Assembly (NCBI RefSeq): GCF_029265695.1
Contig: NZ_JAJUHW010000003.1
Location: forward strand, 62,001-126,000
Direction of reading: 5' to 3'
Source: Gracilinema caldarium
GTDB taxonomy: Bacteria > Spirochaetota > Spirochaetia > Treponematales > Breznakiellaceae
DNA: 64,000 nucleotides
Of this stretch, positions 15,817 to 24,661 are shown piece by piece. A program made the position numbers and the translations under genes. Under the pieces are notes generated by a model. That model was not told where the DNA came from, did not search any database, and was given only the letters and a program-made list of their open reading frames with translations. The stretch's first letter is position 1. Each line of letters starts with the position of its first letter.

Positions 15817-17910
15817 ATGCTTACTGTTCCTTTTCGTTATTTTAACCGTGATCTATCTTGGGTTGATTTTAACGCCCGTGTCCTTGGAGAAGCCCTTCGT
15901 CAGGATTTGCCGGTCCTTGATCGGCTCAAATTCCTTACCATAGTGGCATCCAATTTTGATGAGTTTTTTATGGTCCGGGTGGCGGCAATAAAGCGAGCCC
16001 AGCGGATGAACCTTGGCCGGGATCCCTCCGGTCTTCTTCCGGAAGAACAATTGCAGCTTATTTCGGAAAAGGTAAAGGAAATAACCCGTAAAACCTACGA
16101 ATGCCTCACAGCAGAAGTGCTTCCCGATCTTGCACGGGCAGGCCTAGAACTTATTCGTCCTGGTTCCTACAGCGAAGCCCAATATGAATATTTGGAAAAC
16201 CTGTTCCAAAAAGAAGTGTATCCGATTTTAACGCCCCTTAAACTCGAAGAAGGTAAGGAGCCCCCAACCATGGGGAACCTGAAACTGCATGGGGCTTTCC
16301 TTCTTGAAAGCGGTCAGGTTGCCATTGTACAGGTCCCCACCGCTTTGGATCGAATAATTTGGCTGCCTCCGGAACCAGGTCAAAAAAAGCCCTGGGCCTT
16401 GCTGGATGATGTGGTAATGCTCTGGGCCCATCGGCTTTTTAACGGGTATACCATCAAAGAGGCCATGCTTTTTAAGGTTACCCGGGACGCAGATTTTTCG
16501 GTAGACGAAGAACGGGACGAAGATTTTGTAGAAGCTATGGCAGAGGTGCTTCAGAACCGGGAACATTCCTGGCCAGTAAGGTTATCTTATTCGGGTAATA
16601 GCCCTGTCCTTAAGGAACGGCTTGCCAAGCTCCTGGAATTGGAAGAGATGGATCTCTATGAAATGCCTGGACCTATCGATCTGCGGTCCCTTTCTGAATT
16701 AGCCTTTATAAAAGGCTTTGATCAGTTCCGGGAGCCCCTCTGGCCTGCTCTCTGGCCGGCAGAATTGCCGGAAGATGAACCGATGTGGGAGTACTTGCAC
16801 CAATCTGATCTATTGCTGCAGCTTCCCTATCATTCTTTTGATCCGGTTGTTCGTTTTATTCAGGATGCTGCCATAGACCCCCAAGTTTTGGCTATTAAAA
16901 TTACCCTGTACCGCACAAGCGGCGATTCCCCCATTGTCAAAGCCCTTGAACAGGCCGCCCGGAACGGCAAGCAGGTAACGGTACTGGTAGAATTAAAGGC
17001 CCGATTTGATGAGGAACGTAACATTACCTGGGCAAGCAGGCTCGAACGGGCTGGGGTCATTGTGGTTTATGGAATCGCCCAGTTAAAAGTACATGCAAAA
17101 ATCTGCCTTGTGGTACGGAAAGAAGAAAACGGGATTTGCCGCTACGTTCATATATCTACGGGAAACTACAATGATAAGACTGCCCGACTGTATAGCGATC
17201 TGAGCCTGTTTACCACAAACCAGCAAATTGCTCAGGATGCAACCCTATTCTTTAATATGATTACCGGTTATTCAGTCATCCAGAGTACCCAGCAGCTTTT
17301 AATCGCACCGGTTAATCTTAAGCGCCGTCTGATTGAACTGATAGATCGGGAAGCAAAGCGGTCAAGTCAAGATTATCCGGGGAGAATTGTGGCAAAATTC
17401 AATTCCCTCGCAGATGTGGATATCATCAATGCCCTGTACCGGGCTAGCCAGGCAGGGGTTTCTATTGAGCTCAACGTACGGGGCATTTGTATGCTCGTGC
17501 CAGGTGTTCCGGGGTTATCAGAGCATATCCGGGTGGTAAGTATCGTAGACCGTTACTTAGAGCATTCCCGTATCCTCTATTTTGCAAACGGAGGGGCTGA
17601 GGAACTCTATATTTCCAGCGCCGATTGGATGAGCCGGAATCTGGATCGGAGAATTGAGCTCATGGTTCCCATACTGGATGCTTCCATTGCTGAAACTGTT
17701 AAAAAGCTGCTTTTTAGCTATTTTAATGACAATACCCACAGCCATATTTTAGGTTCTGATGGCAGTTGGGTTCGGCGGGAGCCAGGATCGGAGGAAAGTG
17801 CTTTCCGGGTTCAAGAAGCGCTCTATACGTCGATTAAAGAGACTAATGAAATATCCCGCTCGGCTCCCCGGCAGGAATTTGTAGTCCGCCGCCGCCCTCC
17901 ATCTGAATAA
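15817..17910 (+). CDS. ppk: Polyphosphate kinase 1
   Basis: PPK1 polymerises the gamma-phosphate of ATP into polyphosphate, and runs the reverse reaction. The 697-residue protein starts RYFNRDLSWVDFNARVL, the family's N-terminal signature, and includes the HD-like region with KVHAKICLV (the phospho-accepting His) and a second conserved His in YLEHSRILYF. The final segment LYISSADWMSRNLDRRIEL is typical. The ATG at 15817 with AGGTGG upstream is chosen; an in-frame ATG at 15745 lies inside ppx. It forms an operon with ppx and the rRNA methyltransferase gene downstream (26 bp gap). Confidence 0.93.
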   Translation: MLTVPFRYFNRDLSWVDFNARVLGEALRQDLPVLDRLKFLTIVASNFDEFFMVRVAAIKRAQRMNLGRDPSGLLPEEQLQLISEKVKEITRKTYECLTAEVLPDLARAGLELIRPGSYSEAQYEYLENLFQKEVYPILTPLKLEEGKEPPTMGNLKLHGAFLLESGQVAIVQVPTALDRIIWLPPEPGQKKPWALLDDVVMLWAHRLFNGYTIKEAMLFKVTRDADFSVDEERDEDFVEAMAEVLQNREHSWPVRLSYSGNSPVLKERLAKLLELEEMDLYEMPGPIDLRSLSELAFIKGFDQFREPLWPALWPAELPEDEPMWEYLHQSDLLLQLPYHSFDPVVRFIQDAAIDPQVLAIKITLYRTSGDSPIVKALEQAARNGKQVTVLVELKARFDEERNITWASRLERAGVIVVYGIAQLKVHAKICLVVRKEENGICRYVHISTGNYNDKTARLYSDLSLFTTNQQIAQDATLFFNMITGYSVIQSTQQLLIAPVNLKRRLIELIDREAKRSSQDYPGRIVAKFNSLADVDIINALYRASQAGVSIELNVRGICMLVPGVPGLSEHIRVVSIVDRYLEHSRILYFANGGAEELYISSADWMSRNLDRRIELMVPILDASIAETVKKLLFSYFNDNTHSHILGSDGSWVRREPGSEESAFRVQEALYTSIKETNEISRSAPRQEFVVRRRPPSE

Positions 17911-17936
17911 GCCTCAGCAAATAAAAAGGAAACATT

Positions 17937-19235
17937 ATGAAACGCATCATACTAAAGCCATCTCAAGAACGCCGGTTGCTTGCCGGTCATCCCTGGGTTT
18001 TTGATAACGAGGTTGAACGCATTCTTGGCCCCGATGGTCCGGCTCACCTGGAAGCGGGAGAACTGGTAGATGTGGAAAGTGCTCGGAAAACCTATATTGG
18101 CCGGGCGTTTGCCAATCCCCGATCAAAGATAGTGGGCCGAATATTTTCATCATCCAAAGAAGGGGTCGACAAGGGTTTTTTTAAGGCCCGGCTTCGCAAT
18201 GCAATTGAGCGGAGAAAAGAGTATTACAATTTGGATGAGGAGTGCGAGCGGCTGGTTTTTGCCGAAGCGGATCTGTTGCCTGGTCTTATCATTGATCGTT
18301 TTATTGGATGGCCGGCGGTTCAAGCTGAGCCCCATATACTGGAAAAAAATAATGCAGGCGAACCGGTGTCTTTTAAAACCCTTCAGGCTGCCCTGGGGCC
18401 CGCAGGTATCTGGCTTTCAGTCCAGTTTCTCAGTTATGCGGTGGATCTTCGGAAAACACAGATCCTTGAAGTTCTGGAAGAGCTTATTGGTCCAGTTAGC
18501 GGAATCATCGAACGGGATGAAAGTCCGGTCCGCAGTTTGGAAGGACTCCCTCAGTTTTCGGGTCTTATTGCCGGTACTTATCCAGAGGGGGGGATTTGCA
18601 TATTTGAAAACGGACTTCCCTTTTTCGCTGATCTTATGGAAGGCCAAAAAACAGGGCATTTTTTAGACCAGCGCGATAATCGGCGCCGGGCTGCTCGATA
18701 TGCTTCGGGCAAGCGAGTATTGGATATGTGCTGCCATTCAGGGGGTTTTGCAATTCATGCGGCCCGCGGGGGTGCTTCGTCTATATTAGCGGCGGATATT
18801 TCCCCCCATGCACTGGATTCGGTGGTCCGTAATGCTCGCCTTAATGGTGTGGAGGATAGACTCTCTGTAGAACAGGGAGACCTGTTTGATCTGCTCCGAA
18901 ATTATGAACGAAATAAACAGGAGTTTGATCTCGTTATCCTCGATCCGCCAGCCTTTGCAAAATCTCATAAAAGTATAGAAGGGGCTATTCGGGGCTATAA
19001 GGAGATTAATCTGCGGGCCCTTTCGCTGCTGAGGCGGGGCGGGATCCTGGTAACCTGTTCCTGCAGTCAAGCTATGACGGAAGGACGCTTTAAGGCCATG
19101 GTCCAAGAAGCTGCCATGGATGCGGAGAAACGGCTCCATATGCTGGAATTTGCCTATCAAGCGCCAGATCACCCAATCCTTGTGGGCTACGAGGAGTCCT
19201 TGTACTTAAAATGCGGTATTTACCGGGTCTTGTAA
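17937..19235 (+). CDS. Class I SAM-dependent rRNA methyltransferase, RlmI/RlmK family
   Basis: The N terminus is a PUA-like RNA-binding domain (LKPSQERRLLAGHPWVFDNE). The C-terminal half has the methyltransferase fold: DQRDNRR, VLDMCCHSGGFAIHA as the SAM loop, and LDPPAFAKS, followed by CSCS at the active site. E. coli RlmI makes m5C1962 in 23S rRNA; that exact position is assumed by family, not shown. AAAAGGAAAC precedes the ATG at 17937. A 16-bp gap separates it from the convergent mntP gene. Confidence 0.85.
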   Translation: MKRIILKPSQERRLLAGHPWVFDNEVERILGPDGPAHLEAGELVDVESARKTYIGRAFANPRSKIVGRIFSSSKEGVDKGFFKARLRNAIERRKEYYNLDEECERLVFAEADLLPGLIIDRFIGWPAVQAEPHILEKNNAGEPVSFKTLQAALGPAGIWLSVQFLSYAVDLRKTQILEVLEELIGPVSGIIERDESPVRSLEGLPQFSGLIAGTYPEGGICIFENGLPFFADLMEGQKTGHFLDQRDNRRRAARYASGKRVLDMCCHSGGFAIHAARGGASSILAADISPHALDSVVRNARLNGVEDRLSVEQGDLFDLLRNYERNKQEFDLVILDPPAFAKSHKSIEGAIRGYKEINLRALSLLRRGGILVTCSCSQAMTEGRFKAMVQEAAMDAEKRLHMLEFAYQAPDHPILVGYEESLYLKCGIYRVL

Positions 19236-19250
19236 TTAGTAGTGGTACTG

Positions 19251-19832
19251 CTACAATAAATGTTCAAGCAGTATTTTTAAGCCTATGGCTATGAGAATAA
19301 TGCCCCCTGCAAGTTCTGCCCGTTTTTCAATTAAATAGCCAATCCGTTTTCCAAATTCAAAACCCGCGAGGCATACTCCAAAGGTTACTGCTCCTATAGT
19401 GAGCGCGGGGAACAGAATTGCTTTTCCGAGAAGACTATAAGATAGACCGACCGCCAGGGCATCTATGCTGGTTGCGATGGACAGGGTGAGCAGGATTTTC
19501 ACATCCCGTACGTCTGTTTTACCTTTTTTCTGAGGTGTTTCCCCATCTTCGCAGGCAGGATTTTCATTTTCAAAAGATTCTATCACCATTTTAATGCCGA
19601 TAAATGCAAGCAGTACAAAGGCGATCCAGTGGTCGATTTTTTGAATATAAACACGAAAATAGGTTCCTAAAAACCATCCTAATACGGGCATGGCAAATTG
19701 GAATAATCCGAACGAAAAGGATCCCCTCAGAATATGGCGGGCCTTCAGTTGGTCGGTACAAATACCAGAAGAAACGGACACTGCAAAAGCATCCATAGAT
19801 AAGCCAATAGCAATCAATAAAGTCTGAAACAT
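19251..19832 (-). CDS. mntP: Manganese efflux pump MntP
   Basis: A 193-residue, six-membrane-segment protein with the two DUF204 repeats: GLSMDAFAVSVSSG in the first half and SIATSIDALAVGLSYS in the second, each with the conserved Asp implicated in Mn2+ transport. It exports manganese in the E. coli model. The ATG at 19832 lies 5 nt past the stop of the polyprenyl synthase gene with no clear ribosome site; translation coupling is likely. No yybP-type Mn riboswitch is visible upstream, because the gene is downstream in an operon. Confidence 0.9.
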   Translation of the reverse strand: MFQTLLIAIGLSMDAFAVSVSSGICTDQLKARHILRGSFSFGLFQFAMPVLGWFLGTYFRVYIQKIDHWIAFVLLAFIGIKMVIESFENENPACEDGETPQKKGKTDVRDVKILLTLSIATSIDALAVGLSYSLLGKAILFPALTIGAVTFGVCLAGFEFGKRIGYLIEKRAELAGGIILIAIGLKILLEHLL

Positions 19833-19837
19833 GGGGC

Positions 19838-20806
19838 CTAGTATGTACGAACCAAAAGCCTTTTTGCAAGCCGTTCTATATTATCTTTTGCAGACCCGTG
19901 AGGCAGTTTATATATTTCCCGCAGTGCCCGCTCTGTGTAGCGGTGTGCGAAGCTCCTTGCGGCTTCTATTCCCCCAAGATTCCGTGTTGCAGCAAGTATG
20001 AGATTATAGTCACTGTTCGGAAACCGTTCTGTTTGAACAAGCTCTCTCAGTTTGCCATCCTTGTCCTGGCGCAGTGCGCAGATGAGCGGAAGCGTAACGA
20101 GGCCCGCACGAATATCATTACCCACAGGTTTTTTTAGTTCCGTTTCATTGCCGGTATAGTCAAGAATATCATCGATGATTTGGAATGCCATGCCAATGTT
20201 GTATCCGATACGTCTCAGCCGTTCAGTAATCTGGGCTGCTGCTTTGGCTTCGGAAGCGCCGACATGGCATGCAAGGGAAAACAGTAAAGCGGTCTTGCCG
20301 ATGATTTTCTGCAAATAGATCCTAATTGATGTAGAAGGACGGTAGCGATCCGCATCTTGGTTGAGCTCCATGGAACAGATTACCGAAATAACCTTCCCAA
20401 GATTTACCGCATTTTGCGGATTTGTATACTCGGCAGCCACGAGAAAACAGCGAGAAAGCAAAAAATCGCCAATCAGAACCGCATCCTTCTTGCCGTAATT
20501 GATATGTACCGCCGGTAATCCCCGGCGGAGCGGAGAATCATCAATAACATCATCGTGAATCAGTGTGGCCGTATGCAGCATTTCAATCGCAGCTGCAAGG
20601 GGATATATTCGTTTTGGGTCTGGGTTCCCAAATTGAGAAGCCAGAATCAGCATACCGGGCCTGAGCATTTTCCCCGGATTATGAAACAATTCGGAAAGAG
20701 CCTCCTGAATGATAGGATTAGATGAGGCAGTAGCTGTATGGATATAGTCGGACACGGCCGTAATGGCCGTGTCCATACCGGGGAAATCACTCCAGAAATC
20801 GCCCAT
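19838..20806 (-). CDS. Polyprenyl diphosphate synthase
   Basis: The protein makes linear isoprenoid chains from IPP and an allylic primer, for quinone or lipid carriers. It has both Asp-rich motifs: LIHDDVIDD (first, DDxxD) and FQIIDDILD (second), plus GKMLRPG with the conserved Lys and Arg at the IPP site. At 322 residues it is the size of octaprenyl or geranylgeranyl synthases. The chain length cannot be set from sequence by eye. The gene lies directly after the NDH-2 gene and before mntP; a role in supplying a quinone is attractive but inferred. Confidence 0.85.
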   Translation of the reverse strand: MGDFWSDFPGMDTAITAVSDYIHTATASSNPIIQEALSELFHNPGKMLRPGMLILASQFGNPDPKRIYPLAAAIEMLHTATLIHDDVIDDSPLRRGLPAVHINYGKKDAVLIGDFLLSRCFLVAAEYTNPQNAVNLGKVISVICSMELNQDADRYRPSTSIRIYLQKIIGKTALLFSLACHVGASEAKAAAQITERLRRIGYNIGMAFQIIDDILDYTGNETELKKPVGNDIRAGLVTLPLICALRQDKDGKLRELVQTERFPNSDYNLILAATRNLGGIEAARSFAHRYTERALREIYKLPHGSAKDNIERLAKRLLVRTY

Positions 20807-20817
20807 ATTGTTTAGTA

Positions 20818-22935
20818 TCAGTCCTTTTTGGAAGGATTATCCAGGTACAGATAATTTTTTCTGGCGAAGCGGGTTCCATTCCACCATTTTTTAAAGAACG
20901 GCACAACCCAGCAATCTAGTCCAAAGGCCCGACCGGCGCCGCCCAACATGAGGAAAGCCGCAAATATGAACCACACCTGGTCCCAGGCGAACATACCCGA
21001 CAGGGTAAAGACCACGCACATAACGATGGATGCCGCTGCGGCCCACCAGGTAAAGAGGCCGCCAAAAAGCGCGAGCCCTATACCAATTTCGGCGGCGACG
21101 ACCATAAGCTGGAAGGCCTGGAATGGTATGTGGCTTGCCATACCATCCATGAAGGTGGTCCTAAACCAGGTTGCCACTACCCCTTGGGGGTTAAATATAG
21201 GTTTGCTGAGGTCCCAGATTTTTCCAAAAGTTTGTGCAACTGCTTCTGTTCCCGCCGCTACTGCCGTCCCGACCGTTTCGGCTGCCTGTTCAGAAGCTGC
21301 CGCAACCGCATCGTAGGCTGGCTGGGCTGCCTGTGCAACCGCCGCAGCTGTATTGGATACCTCTTCCGATGCCGCTGCCACCGCATCAGCCCCGGTAGAT
21401 GCCGCCGCTTGGACTGCCTGGGCTACTGCAGTGCCGGCCTGTTTAACGCCGGGGCTGAACATCCAGGTCGATTTGCTTCCCGAACCCCAGGCGAGCCATC
21501 CCTCACCTATCTTGTTGACCCCTTCCATAACCCACATGAGTCCGAGCCATAACCTTAAGGGGAGGAGCCAATATCCTCTGGTCCGGTAAGAACCAAATCC
21601 ATGCACTATGTTGCGGTGATGTTCCATGATAAGGAATTCGTGTTTGAGGTATTCCCAACATTGGTTGATACCAGCTACTCCCAGAAGATAGTGCAGATTG
21701 ATGAGATGCTTCATTGCCATGGCGGGCAAGCCTGATAATTTCATGCCTCCCGCATTGGAAACAGCGTATTTACCGCCTACAGAAACCATAAATCCGTGAT
21801 AGTTAGACTTAAAGGTCTTTACCGGGGTTCCGTCTATTGCGGCTGCAATATTGTGGGCCGCTACATCTGCGGTTTGCAGGGCCGTTTCTACAATTTGGGG
21901 CAGGGGCTTGTTGTTCTCGATAAACCAGATATTGTCCCCCACCAGAAACACGTTCTGATAATCAACGGATCTCATTTCCGCATTAACCAGGATGCGGCCT
22001 TTCTTCCCTGAAATATCCCGGTGTTCCTTTTTGAATTTGCAGTCCGCTAGTCCGCAGGTTCCATGGGCTTTCATGATTTCGCAGTCCCTGTTACCGCAGC
22101 GCCCCTTGGTGAGGTCGAGCATACCCGCAAAGTGACAGCCCTGAACCCCTGCGGTCCAAACAAAGGTTTCGGTTTCAATGGTGGACCCATCTTTCAGTTT
22201 AACAATTCCGGGTTCAGCCCCCACAATTGGAGTGTTGGTTCTGAGTTCAACTTTGTGTTTTTTAAGGTATTTTTCTACCTTTGCGCGCAGGTCTTCTTCC
22301 AAAATGGGGAGAATTGAAGGCAATGCTTCGACCACGATCACCTTGACCTCGTCGGGAGAAACAAGCCACTTTTTGCACATTTCATCTCGCCATTCAAGGA
22401 GTTCCCCTGCAAGCTCAATACCGGTAAAACCAGCTCCGGCAACAACAAAGGTGAGCATTTTTTGTCTGAGTTTTGTATCCTGAATCGCAATGGCCTTTTC
22501 AAAGGTTTTTTCGATATGGTGCCGGATTTTTATAGCATCATCAAAGGACCAGAGGGTAAACGAATTTTCTTTAATGCCCGGTACGCCAAAAAACTCAGGT
22601 TCTGCGCCGGAACCAATGACAAGATAATCATAGCTATACCGGTTGGTGGCAGAGATAGCAACCTGTTCTTTAAAGTCGATTGTTTCGATACGGTCAAGGA
22701 TAACCTTAACTTTAGATGCGCCAAAAATTTTGGCGAATGGAATACGAACCGAATCTGGCTCTACCCGATGCCCTGCAACCTCATGAAGTTCAGTCATCAG
22801 TGTATGAAAGGGATTCCTGTCTATTAGTGTGATTGAGATGTCGGGGTTTTTCTTAAAATGTTTAGCGAGCTTTTTAGCTGCTTCGATGCCGCCGTAGCCG
22901 CCTCCAATTATGAGTATGTTTTTTGATTCACCCAT
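20818..22935 (-). CDS. NDH-2-type NADH dehydrogenase fused to a DoxX-like membrane domain
   Basis: Residues 1-430 are a FAD- and NAD-binding pyridine nucleotide-disulfide oxidoreductase of the type II NADH:quinone oxidoreductase group, with IIGGGYGGIEAAKKL, VVAGAGFTGIELAGEL, and VFLVGDN. The C-terminal 260 residues have about four hydrophobic segments resembling DoxX, separated by an Ala-rich linker (AAVAQAAQPAYDAVAAASEQ). An unusual insertion at residues 267-299 carries five Cys (267, 280, 285, 294, 299) not expected in plain NDH-2. AAGGAG precedes the ATG. Electrons from NADH would go to a quinone, or possibly to a DoxX-linked acceptor. Confidence 0.8.
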   Translation of the reverse strand: MGESKNILIIGGGYGGIEAAKKLAKHFKKNPDISITLIDRNPFHTLMTELHEVAGHRVEPDSVRIPFAKIFGASKVKVILDRIETIDFKEQVAISATNRYSYDYLVIGSGAEPEFFGVPGIKENSFTLWSFDDAIKIRHHIEKTFEKAIAIQDTKLRQKMLTFVVAGAGFTGIELAGELLEWRDEMCKKWLVSPDEVKVIVVEALPSILPILEEDLRAKVEKYLKKHKVELRTNTPIVGAEPGIVKLKDGSTIETETFVWTAGVQGCHFAGMLDLTKGRCGNRDCEIMKAHGTCGLADCKFKKEHRDISGKKGRILVNAEMRSVDYQNVFLVGDNIWFIENNKPLPQIVETALQTADVAAHNIAAAIDGTPVKTFKSNYHGFMVSVGGKYAVSNAGGMKLSGLPAMAMKHLINLHYLLGVAGINQCWEYLKHEFLIMEHHRNIVHGFGSYRTRGYWLLPLRLWLGLMWVMEGVNKIGEGWLAWGSGSKSTWMFSPGVKQAGTAVAQAVQAAASTGADAVAAASEEVSNTAAAVAQAAQPAYDAVAAASEQAAETVGTAVAAGTEAVAQTFGKIWDLSKPIFNPQGVVATWFRTTFMDGMASHIPFQAFQLMVVAAEIGIGLALFGGLFTWWAAAASIVMCVVFTLSGMFAWDQVWFIFAAFLMLGGAGRAFGLDCWVVPFFKKWWNGTRFARKNYLYLDNPSKKD

Positions 22936-22968
22936 TGTAGTGACTCCTTGTAGTTAATTATGGTACAT

Positions 22969-23020
22969 AACCGGCTTAATCCTATATTATGTTATCGATA
23001 TAATTGTTTCTAAGCCGGTT
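22969..23020. repeat. 10-bp inverted repeat around a 32-bp AT-rich loop
   Basis: AACCGGCTTA (22969-22978) is repeated in reverse complement at 23011-23020, with 32 AT-rich bases between. It lies between holA and the NDH-2 gene, where the NDH-2 promoter would be expected. On the plus strand it is followed by a run of T, so it could fold as a terminator, but no plus-strand gene ends there. Confidence 0.5.
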
Positions 23021-23050
23021 TTTTATCAAGAAATAAGTATATTGTGGTTT

Positions 23051-24040
23051 TTATATTGTGGCAAGAGTATGTTGACTAGTTAAGTCAAATATTTTTGATA
23101 AATAAATATCTATTAAAATATGTTCGAGAGCCGATCCTGCGGATCGTATCTGCATGTCTCCTTCGGTGATAAGAGAGAGTGCTTTGAGCGCTCTTTGTGT
23201 ATCGTATCTTTTTGCAGCTTCTCGGTAATCCCTCTGGGCACGGGGAGAAGCGAGCCCAATTTTTTTAAGTTCAAAATCATTAAGTTGTCGGGTCTGAACA
23301 AGTCCAAGGTAATCGAGGAGTTTCCTAAAACACCAGGCAAGGCCTGCGAAAAGGGCCTGGGGACTTTCCTTTGAATTGAGTAAGGTATGTACTATTTCAA
23401 ACCCCTTTTCTCGATCTCCAAGGGCAATTTGGGTAAAGAGTGTAAATGCCGATTCTTCCCGTGTATGGGCGAGCAGTTGTTCTACCTTTTCAGCGCTGAT
23501 GGGTTCAGATTTATCAAGAAAGAGCACAAGCCGCGAGCATTCCTGCCTTAGTGCTTCTGTGTTGTTTTCTACCAGTTCGAGTATTGTCTCGACCGCATCG
23601 CTTTGAATCTGAAAGCCTGAGCGTCGAAAAAAAACTGTTACCCATTCGGTTTTACGATTTTCAAAGAGCTCCCAAAAGATTTTTTTTTGATCCTTTGGTA
23701 TGGTGGTCTCAAGCTTTTTATCTATCCCAATCTCATCAGAAATAAGTATGAGAAAAGTATCTTCCTGAGCTTGGACAAGATAGCTTGCAAGAAGTTCTAT
23801 ATCATCCTTTTTTTTAATGGATTCAGCATTTTTTACGAGAATAAGTCGGGCTTCAGAAAAGAGAGAACTATTGTGAAGGACAGAAACAATATCCGAAATT
23901 GGGGTTTCGGATGCATAAAATGTTTGTTCCTCCGGAGCAAAGCCATATTTTTTTGTAATTTCTTGTCGTACTGCCTGTACAGCGTCTTGCCGCTCTCCGA
24001 TTTCCGGGCCCGTAAAGAGATAGCACAGTCCTTTTGCCAT
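23051..24040 (-). CDS. holA: DNA polymerase III delta subunit
   Basis: The delta subunit opens the beta clamp during clamp loading. The 329-residue protein begins with a FTGPEIGERQDAVQAV ATPase-like fold start, has ASETPISDIVSVLHNSSLFSEARLILVKNAE, and a C-terminal helical domain that includes QALFAGLAWCFRKLL. Overall layout matches HolA. The gene ends the lexA operon, 9 bp after lexA. Pairing a replication gene with lexA fits a DNA metabolism role. Confidence 0.85.
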   Translation of the reverse strand: MAKGLCYLFTGPEIGERQDAVQAVRQEITKKYGFAPEEQTFYASETPISDIVSVLHNSSLFSEARLILVKNAESIKKKDDIELLASYLVQAQEDTFLILISDEIGIDKKLETTIPKDQKKIFWELFENRKTEWVTVFFRRSGFQIQSDAVETILELVENNTEALRQECSRLVLFLDKSEPISAEKVEQLLAHTREESAFTLFTQIALGDREKGFEIVHTLLNSKESPQALFAGLAWCFRKLLDYLGLVQTRQLNDFELKKIGLASPRAQRDYREAAKRYDTQRALKALSLITEGDMQIRSAGSALEHILIDIYLSKIFDLTSQHTLATI

Positions 24041-24049
24041 AAAATCCTA

Positions 24050-24661
24050 CTAATAAGAACGAATAATGCAGGAGAGTCTGCCGAGAACTCGTACATCCTG
24101 GCAAAAAATAGGTGAATAAGCGGAATTTTCTGGCTGTAGTCGGATTCGGTTACTCTCTTTATAAAAACGTTTCAAGGTGACCGCATCATCTACTACGGCG
24201 ACCACAATTTCTCCGTTATGAGCCGTTTCCCGTTTCTCTATGACTGCCAAGTCCCCGTCCATAATACCCGCTTCAATCATGGAATCGCCGCGTATGTTGA
24301 GCGCAAAATATTCACCCTGTTTTTTTACAAGCGATGGTGGAACGGAGATGGTTCCTTCCCAGTTCTCTTCTGCCAGTATGGGTTTGCCCGCTGCAACAGT
24401 CCCCAAAATGGGAATTTGGATCGGTTGTTCCGTCTTTTCATGCTCAATCTTGTCTTGAACTACTTCGATAGTACGGGACCGTTTGTCTGCCAGTCGGAGA
24501 TACCCCTTTTTCTTAAGGGCACTCAGATGATCGTAGGCGCCTTTGACCGAAATTGAAAAATGATCCGCAATTTCGCGGATTGTGGGCGGGTAGGTGTGGG
24601 CTTTTGTAAACGCACTGATGAAGGACAACACTTCCCGTTGCCGTTCCGTGAGCTCTTTCAT
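24050..24661 (-). CDS. lexA: LexA repressor
   Basis: LexA represses SOS genes and cleaves itself when RecA filaments form. The N-terminal winged helix (residues 1-65) has LTERQREVLSFI and PPTIREIADHF. The linker carries the Ala91-Gly92 cleavage bond (TVAAGKPI), and the peptidase has Ser127 (GDSM) and Lys164 (TLKRF). Its ATG overlaps the stop of the ntrC-like gene (ATGA), so it is translationally coupled to a sigma-54 activator. No intergenic space exists for its own LexA box immediately upstream. Confidence 0.95.
   Translation of the reverse strand: MKELTERQREVLSFISAFTKAHTYPPTIREIADHFSISVKGAYDHLSALKKKGYLRLADKRSRTIEVVQDKIEHEKTEQPIQIPILGTVAAGKPILAEENWEGTISVPPSLVKKQGEYFALNIRGDSMIEAGIMDGDLAVIEKRETAHNGEIVVAVVDDAVTLKRFYKESNRIRLQPENSAYSPIFCQDVRVLGRLSCIIRSY

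Noticed and set aside
22936-23050. Rex site upstream of the NDH-2 gene
   Set aside because: Rex controls ndh in other bacteria, but no TTGTGAA/TTCACAA or TTGTTAA/TTAACAA pair with a 4-bp gap is visible here.
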